64,000 nucleotides of DNA. It comes from Streptomyces eurocidicus (lineage in GTDB: Bacteria; Actinomycetota; Actinomycetes; Streptomycetales; Streptomycetaceae). Position 1 is the first letter of the stretch. The number at the start of each line of letters is the position of its first letter. Under the pieces are notes generated by a model. The model did no database searches, was not told the DNA's origin, and saw nothing but the letters and a program-made list of their open reading frames with translations. Both the position numbers and the translations under genes were made by a program. Location of the stretch: contig NZ_LGUI01000013.1 of assembly GCF_002891295.1 (NCBI RefSeq), positions 186,001-250,000 on the forward strand. Reading direction: 5' to 3'. Below, piece by piece: positions 60,038-64,000 of this stretch.

Positions 60038-61231
60038 TCAGGCCAGGTCGCGCTTGGCGGCGATCTTCGAGGACAGGCCGAAGATCTCGATGAACCCCTT
60101 CGACATGGACTGGTCGAAGGTGTCGCCGGTGTCGTAGGTGGCGAGGTTGAAGTCGTAGAGCGACTTCTCGGACTTCCGGCCCGTGACGACGGCCCGGCCG
60201 CCGTGCAGCGTCATCCGGATGTCGCCGGTGACGTGCTCGTTGGCCTCGGCGATAAAGCCGTCCAGCGCCCGCTTGAGCGGGGAGAACCACAGGCCGTCGT
60301 AGACCAGCTCGGTCCACCGCTGCTCGACCTGCCGCTTGTAGCGGGCCAGCTCGCGCTCGACGGTGACGGCTTCCAGCTCCTGGTGGGCGGTGATCAGCGC
60401 GATCGCGCCGGGCGCCTCGTAGATCTCCCGGGACTTGATGCCGACCAGCCGGTCCTCGACCATGTCCAGCCGGCCGACGCCCTGGGCCCCGGCCCGGTCG
60501 TTGAGCTGCTGGATGGCCTGGAGCACCGTGACGGACTCGCCGTCGATGGCGACCGGGACGCCCTGCTCGAAGGTGATGACGACCTCGTCGGCCTCCCGGG
60601 GGGTGGCCGGGTTCGCGGTGTAGTCGTAGACGTCCTCGATCGGGGCGTTCCAGATGTCCTCCAGGAAGCCCGTCTCCACGGCCCGCCCGAAGACGTTCTG
60701 GTCGATGGAGTACGGGGACTTCTTGGTGGTCGCGATCGGCAGGCTCTTGGCCTCGCAGAAGGCGATGGCCTTGTCCCGGGTCATGGCGTAGTCCCGGACC
60801 GGGGCGATGCAGGTGAGCTCCGGGGCGAGGGAGGAGATACCCGCCTCGAACCGGACCTGGTCGTTGCCCTTGCCGGTGCAGCCGTGGGCGACCGTGGTGG
60901 CGCCGTGCTTCCTGGCGGCGGCGACCAGGTGCTTGACGATCGTCGGCCGCGAGAGGGCCGAGACCAGGGGGTAACGGTCCATGTAGAGGGCGTTGGCCTT
61001 GATCGCCGGGAGGCAGTACTCCTCGGCGAACTCGTCCTTGGCGTCGGCGACCTCCGCCTCCACCGCACCGCAGGCGAGCGCGCGCTTGCGGATGACGTCC
61101 AGGTCCTCGCCGCCCTGGCCGACATCCACGGCGACGGCGATGACCTCGGCGCCCGTCTCCTCGGCGATCCAGCCGATGGCGACGGAGGTGTCCAGGCCGC
61201 CTGAGTAGGCGAGTACGACGCGCTCGGTCAC
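60038..61231 (-). CDS. argG: Argininosuccinate synthase
   Basis: The 397-residue enzyme joins citrulline and aspartate with ATP to argininosuccinate. The N-type ATP pyrophosphatase motif AYSGGLDTS is at residues 8-16, and GCTGKGNDQVRFE, SPYSIDQNVFGR and the C-terminal helix are normal. GTG 61231 has AAGGAG ten bases upstream. An upstream in-frame extension exists but no ribosome site supports it. The promoter region carries a palindrome like the streptomycete ARG box. Confidence 0.97.
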   Translation of the reverse strand: MTERVVLAYSGGLDTSVAIGWIAEETGAEVIAVAVDVGQGGEDLDVIRKRALACGAVEAEVADAKDEFAEEYCLPAIKANALYMDRYPLVSALSRPTIVKHLVAAARKHGATTVAHGCTGKGNDQVRFEAGISSLAPELTCIAPVRDYAMTRDKAIAFCEAKSLPIATTKKSPYSIDQNVFGRAVETGFLEDIWNAPIEDVYDYTANPATPREADEVVITFEQGVPVAIDGESVTVLQAIQQLNDRAGAQGVGRLDMVEDRLVGIKSREIYEAPGAIALITAHQELEAVTVERELARYKRQVEQRWTELVYDGLWFSPLKRALDGFIAEANEHVTGDIRMTLHGGRAVVTGRKSEKSLYDFNLATYDTGDTFDQSMSKGFIEIFGLSSKIAAKRDLA

Positions 61232-61247
61232 GGGTTTCTCCTTACGG

Positions 61248-61276
61248 TGCATACGCTGATGGGCATAAGTATGCAC
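61248..61276. promoter_or_regulatory. ARG-box-like operator upstream of argG
   Basis: GCATA-AG-TATGC (61263-61274) is a perfect dyad, and a further TGCATA half-site is at 61248-61253. The words TGCATA and TATGCA match known ArgR target sites. The position 17-45 bases upstream of the argG start suits repression by arginine. Confidence 0.6.
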
Positions 61277-61477
61277 TCCACCGTATGTTTCGTCAATGAG
61301 GTGACGGAGAGGTTCCGTGACGGGCGCGGGAGCCGCGCACCGGCGGCGGAGGAGGGGCGGACGGGGCCCGGCGGCACCGGGGAGGAGCCGACCGGGGCAC
61401 GGATTTGGATCACGGCGCCAAACAGGTTATTTTCTTCTTGCACGCCCGACCGGGGAAACCCGGAAGGAAGCGGGCAC

Positions 61478-61554
<77 letters not shown>

Positions 61555-61572
61555 GCGTTTTCGCAGGTCGGA

Positions 61573-61602
61573 GGCCGTTTTCGCAGAGATGCGAGAACGG
61601 CC
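61573..61602 (+). terminator. Terminator after tRNA-Pro
   Basis: GGCCGTTTTCGCA (61573-61585) pairs with TGCGAGAACGGCC (61590-61602) with one G-U pair around GAGA, and a T-rich stretch (61603-61613) follows. Confidence 0.85.
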
Positions 61603-61669
61603 TTCCGTGTTTTCGGGCAGCACGCGCGGCCGGTGCTCGCCACGCGCGGGCGCCGGGCCGGCGCCCCGC

Positions 61670-62794
61670 TCAGCCCGCGGCGTCCAGGTCCTCGTCCAGC
61701 CAGCCGGCCTTCGCCGCGTTGACCCCGGCCTGGAAGCGGCTCGCGGCGTGCAGGCTGGCCGCCAGCTCGGCGACCTTGCGGCGCACGGTCCGCTCGTGCA
61801 TGCCGAGGTGCCGGGAGATCGTCTGATCGGTGAGCCCGCTGGCGAGCATCCGCAGCAGGGCGAGCTGCCGCTTGTCGCGCGGCCTCCCGGCGGGGCTGAC
61901 GGCGGGGGCGGCCGCGCCCGCCGCCGACCGCTCGCTCTCCTCCGGCACGGGCTCGCCGCTCCCCCGCCGTCCGGCCGCCTTCTGCCCCTGGAACACCACG
62001 GAGGCCGAGTGGTTCCAGTAGTGGTCGAAGACGGGCCGGAGGACCTCGTTGACCAGGGGGCTGTGGGCCACGACCATCCGCGGGCCGGCGGCGTCGTCCT
62101 CCGTCAGCCGGCTCGGGGGCGCGTAGAACATCGCCATGGAGTCGTCGACGAGCGCGAAGCTGATGGGCAGCGTCGGGGAGATACGGGCCTCCGCGCCGGC
62201 CGCCGCGAGGTCGCGGAGTTTCGCCGCCGGCTGGGGCAGCGTGGCCGTGGAGGAGCGGACGACGACGCGGACCGCGACGCCGCGCCGCAGCAGGGAATGG
62301 CAGACCGGCGCCAGGGCCTCGGTGTAGAGGTGGCCCGAGCCCTGCAGCAGCACCTCGGAGTGGGCGCCCAGCAGCTCCCTTTCGAGCGTCGCCAGAATCT
62401 CCGACTGCTTCTCCAGGACCTTCAGCCGGTTGTCCTCCAGCTGCCGCATGTAGATCGTCTTGAACTGGGTGAGCACATCGGTCATGACCACGCCGGTCCG
62501 GGTCATGTCCTCGTAAAAATCGAGCATTCGGCTCCGCGCGGTGTCCAGGAGATTGCCCGCGGCGGCCTGCGGGGGTAATGCCAACCAGCCGCTCGGTGTC
62601 TCGGGACTCCGCGAGAACAGACCGATCTCCTCAAGATTTCCGGCGGTTTTCCATAGCGTCGCCTTCGTCCATTTAAACCTCTTGAGAGCGGTCTCCGGAT
62701 GCCAGGAAATGTCCTCCAGGGCGAGTTCGTAGAGGGCCCGGGCACGCTGCCGGTCTCCGCATTGATCCCCGGCCGAACCGTTTTTTTCAGTCAT
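61670..62794 (-). CDS. TrmB/LuxR-type transcriptional regulator
   Basis: The 374-residue protein has an N-terminal helical part like the TrmB-type winged helix (ARALYELALEDISWHPETALKRFKWTKATLWKTAGNLEEIGLF), a middle phospholipase-D-like sensing segment (HSLLRRGVAVRVVVRSSTATLPQ, FALVDDSMAMFYAPPS), and a LuxR helix-turn-helix at the C-terminus (LLRMLASGLTDQTISRHLGMHERTVRRKVAEL). Such regulators control secondary metabolite and nitrogen genes in Streptomyces. ATG 62794 is used; a TTG at 62815 is possible. It is divergent from the NirB-like gene and probably acts on the palindromes in between. Confidence 0.87.
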   Translation of the reverse strand: MTEKNGSAGDQCGDRQRARALYELALEDISWHPETALKRFKWTKATLWKTAGNLEEIGLFSRSPETPSGWLALPPQAAAGNLLDTARSRMLDFYEDMTRTGVVMTDVLTQFKTIYMRQLEDNRLKVLEKQSEILATLERELLGAHSEVLLQGSGHLYTEALAPVCHSLLRRGVAVRVVVRSSTATLPQPAAKLRDLAAAGAEARISPTLPISFALVDDSMAMFYAPPSRLTEDDAAGPRMVVAHSPLVNEVLRPVFDHYWNHSASVVFQGQKAAGRRGSGEPVPEESERSAAGAAAPAVSPAGRPRDKRQLALLRMLASGLTDQTISRHLGMHERTVRRKVAELAASLHAASRFQAGVNAAKAGWLDEDLDAAG

Positions 62795-63322
62795 GAAGAG
62801 AGGTCCCCAATCCAATCTCCAGGGATCGATTGATCAACAAGTTAGATGATCGCCACCTGGAAGGCAAGGGATAATTGTGGGCCAAAGCCGACCCACCCAT
62901 TGCTCTGCATTTCTCGAAAAAATATGAGAGAGCCGCCATATCCGATGTCGGATAAATGTATCGGTTTGATACGTCTGCGGTGTTTGACCAATACGCACAG
63001 CGACCGCCACCGGGCGCGCACTTCACCGATGAATAGCCCGGCATTCATTCGGGGGCGCCGCACGGATGCGGCCGGGCAATATTCCCCGGCCCCTGGAAGT
63101 ACCTGCCGGAGCCTTGCTCCGGCGCTCAATGCACACCCGCAACCTATCACCACTCCGGCCCTTTCCTTTCGCCCGGCCCCGCACCTCCGCTACCGGACAT
63201 AGCCGGATCAGGCCACCGTGCGGAGATCTCCCCGAGCTGCGCCTGGTCCATGATGAGGGCCATGCCGCAACCGAAATAAACGAGGCACCTGATTCATCGG
63301 CGGACCCGAGGGGACGTAATTC
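62795..63322. promoter_or_regulatory. Palindrome-rich region between the regulator and the NirB-like gene
   Basis: This gap of 528 bases is less GC-rich than its surroundings and has no convincing gene. It contains TATCCGATGTCGGATA (62939-62954), GTATCGGTTTGATAC (62958-62972) and ATGAAT-N8-ATTCAT (63029-63048), all perfect dyads. They may bind the TrmB/LuxR-type regulator or a nitrogen regulator. Confidence 0.45.
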
Positions 63323-64000
63323 ATGGAACGAGTTCTCGTCATCGGACACGGAATGGCCGGCGCCCGGCTCGCGAGCGAACTCTCCCGAAGGGATCCGGAA
63401 CTTTCCGTCACCATTCTCGGGGAAGAACCCCAGGAGCCTTACAACCGCATTCTGCTGACGGATGTGCTCGCCGGTACGACGGACGAGAGCGAGCTGGGCC
63501 TCGCCGACGAACGGAACGCCGCGGAGATTCGTCCCGCGGTGCGCGCCCTGCGTATCGACCGGGAACGCGCGACGGTGTCCGCCGACGACGGCCGGACCTA
63601 TGGTTACGACGTGCTGGTGCTGGCGACCGGAAGCACTCCGAGGCTGCCCCCGGTGAAGGGACTGATTTCGGACGACGGGGTCCTGGCCCCGGGAATCGCG
63701 GTGTTCCACACGCTGGACGACTGCCGGCGCATTCTGCGGCTCGCCCGGGACTGCTCCCGCGCCGTGGTGCTGGGCGGCGGGCTGCTCGGCCTGGAGACCG
63801 CCCGCGCCCTCGCCCTGCGCGGCGTGGAGGTCGAGGTGCTGCACGCCGTGGACACCGTCATGGAGCGCCATCTGGACGCCGAGGCGTCGTCGATGCTGAT
63901 CGAGCGGCTGGCCCGGCTGGGCGTGGCCGTGCGGACGGGCTGCGCCGTGACCAGGACCGTGGGCACCGGGCGGCTGACCGGGGTGCAGCTCGACGACGGC
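63323..64000 (+). CDS. NirB-like FAD-dependent oxidoreductase, 3' end outside window
   Basis: The first 226 residues are present; the rest lies beyond the right edge. The protein begins with an FAD-binding Rossmann motif (VLVIGHGMAGARLASEL), then EPYNRILLTDVLAGT and DVLVLATGSTPRLPP, and a second nucleotide motif near residue 150 (AVVLGGGLLGLETARAL) followed by the NAD(P) strand VEVEVLHAVDTVMERHLD. This is the flavoprotein part of nitrite reductase large subunit NirB or of rubredoxin/ferredoxin-type reductases. ATG 63323 has GAGGGG upstream. NirB identity needs the missing C-terminal iron-sulfur/siroheme region. Confidence 0.88.
   Translation, partial: MERVLVIGHGMAGARLASELSRRDPELSVTILGEEPQEPYNRILLTDVLAGTTDESELGLADERNAAEIRPAVRALRIDRERATVSADDGRTYGYDVLVLATGSTPRLPPVKGLISDDGVLAPGIAVFHTLDDCRRILRLARDCSRAVVLGGGLLGLETARALALRGVEVEVLHAVDTVMERHLDAEASSMLIERLARLGVAVRTGCAVTRTVGTGRLTGVQLDDG

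Overview
The window is a stretch of a Streptomyces chromosome. The DNA is very GC-rich, with strong third-position G/C in the genes, many GTG and some TTG starts, and a clear ssgB gene, which is specific to sporulating actinomycetes. From memory, the gene order relA-apt-secF-secD-yajC-ruvB-ruvA-ruvC-yebC-pdxT-pdxS matches the S. coelicolor chromosome around relA. Most of the window is conserved core genome. No phage, transposase, integrase or CRISPR array was seen.

Layout. 1-12002 (minus strand): stringent response (relA, cut by the left edge), purine salvage (apt), the SecDF-YajC export complex, RuvABC resolvasome, a YebC regulator, the PdxST pyridoxal phosphate synthase and a LemA-like membrane protein. 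12105-12790: a dispersed-type repeat, a GC-rich tandem repeat array and a perfect palindrome. 12809-15547 (minus): phosphatidylinositol mannoside synthesis (pimA, acyltransferase, PI-phosphate synthase). 15813-19840 (plus): an EF-G-like GTPase with altered G motifs and an unknown membrane protein. 19916-24760 (minus): a surface beta-propeller lipoprotein coupled to an atypical polysaccharide deacetylase, a HIT protein and thrS. 24886-27560: an overlapping pair (OB-like unknown plus a DUF4365-like protein) divergent from a DnaQ-type exonuclease. 27611-35137: tRNA-Val(CAC) twice, an SRPBCC protein, a PGPGW membrane protein, ssgB, a CGNR regulator, a DsbA-like protein, a double GNAT protein, pabB/pabC-like genes, and a six-tRNA cluster (Gly, Cys, four Val-GAC).

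35369-46563: a small membrane protein, a Ser/Thr kinase whose membrane tail lies in another frame, a second tandem repeat array, an SpoU methyltransferase, and three cobalamin/siroheme genes (a CysG-like fusion, a BluB-CobT fusion with a huge low-complexity N-terminus, and CobL). 46672-51684: a GNAT protein, the metNIQ methionine importer with a putative Met/Cys leader peptide, and two small membrane proteins. 51696-58293: GNAT, a sigma-like HTH protein, a Tat-exported glycerophosphodiesterase, a PlsC acyltransferase, a secreted lipase, and a DHA2 efflux pump with its TetR repressor and a nested operator. 58379-64000: argH, argG with an ARG-box-like site, tRNA-Pro(GGG), a TrmB/LuxR-type regulator, a palindrome-rich intergenic region and the start of a NirB-like flavoprotein cut by the right edge.

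The most noteworthy items are the metN leader peptide, the nested TetR operator, the alternating tRNA-Val cassette with covarying spacer hairpins, the two tandem repeat arrays, the split kinase gene, the BluB-CobT giant fusion and the DUF4365/OB/exonuclease locus. All functional calls come from reading sequence motifs and gene order. No database search was run.
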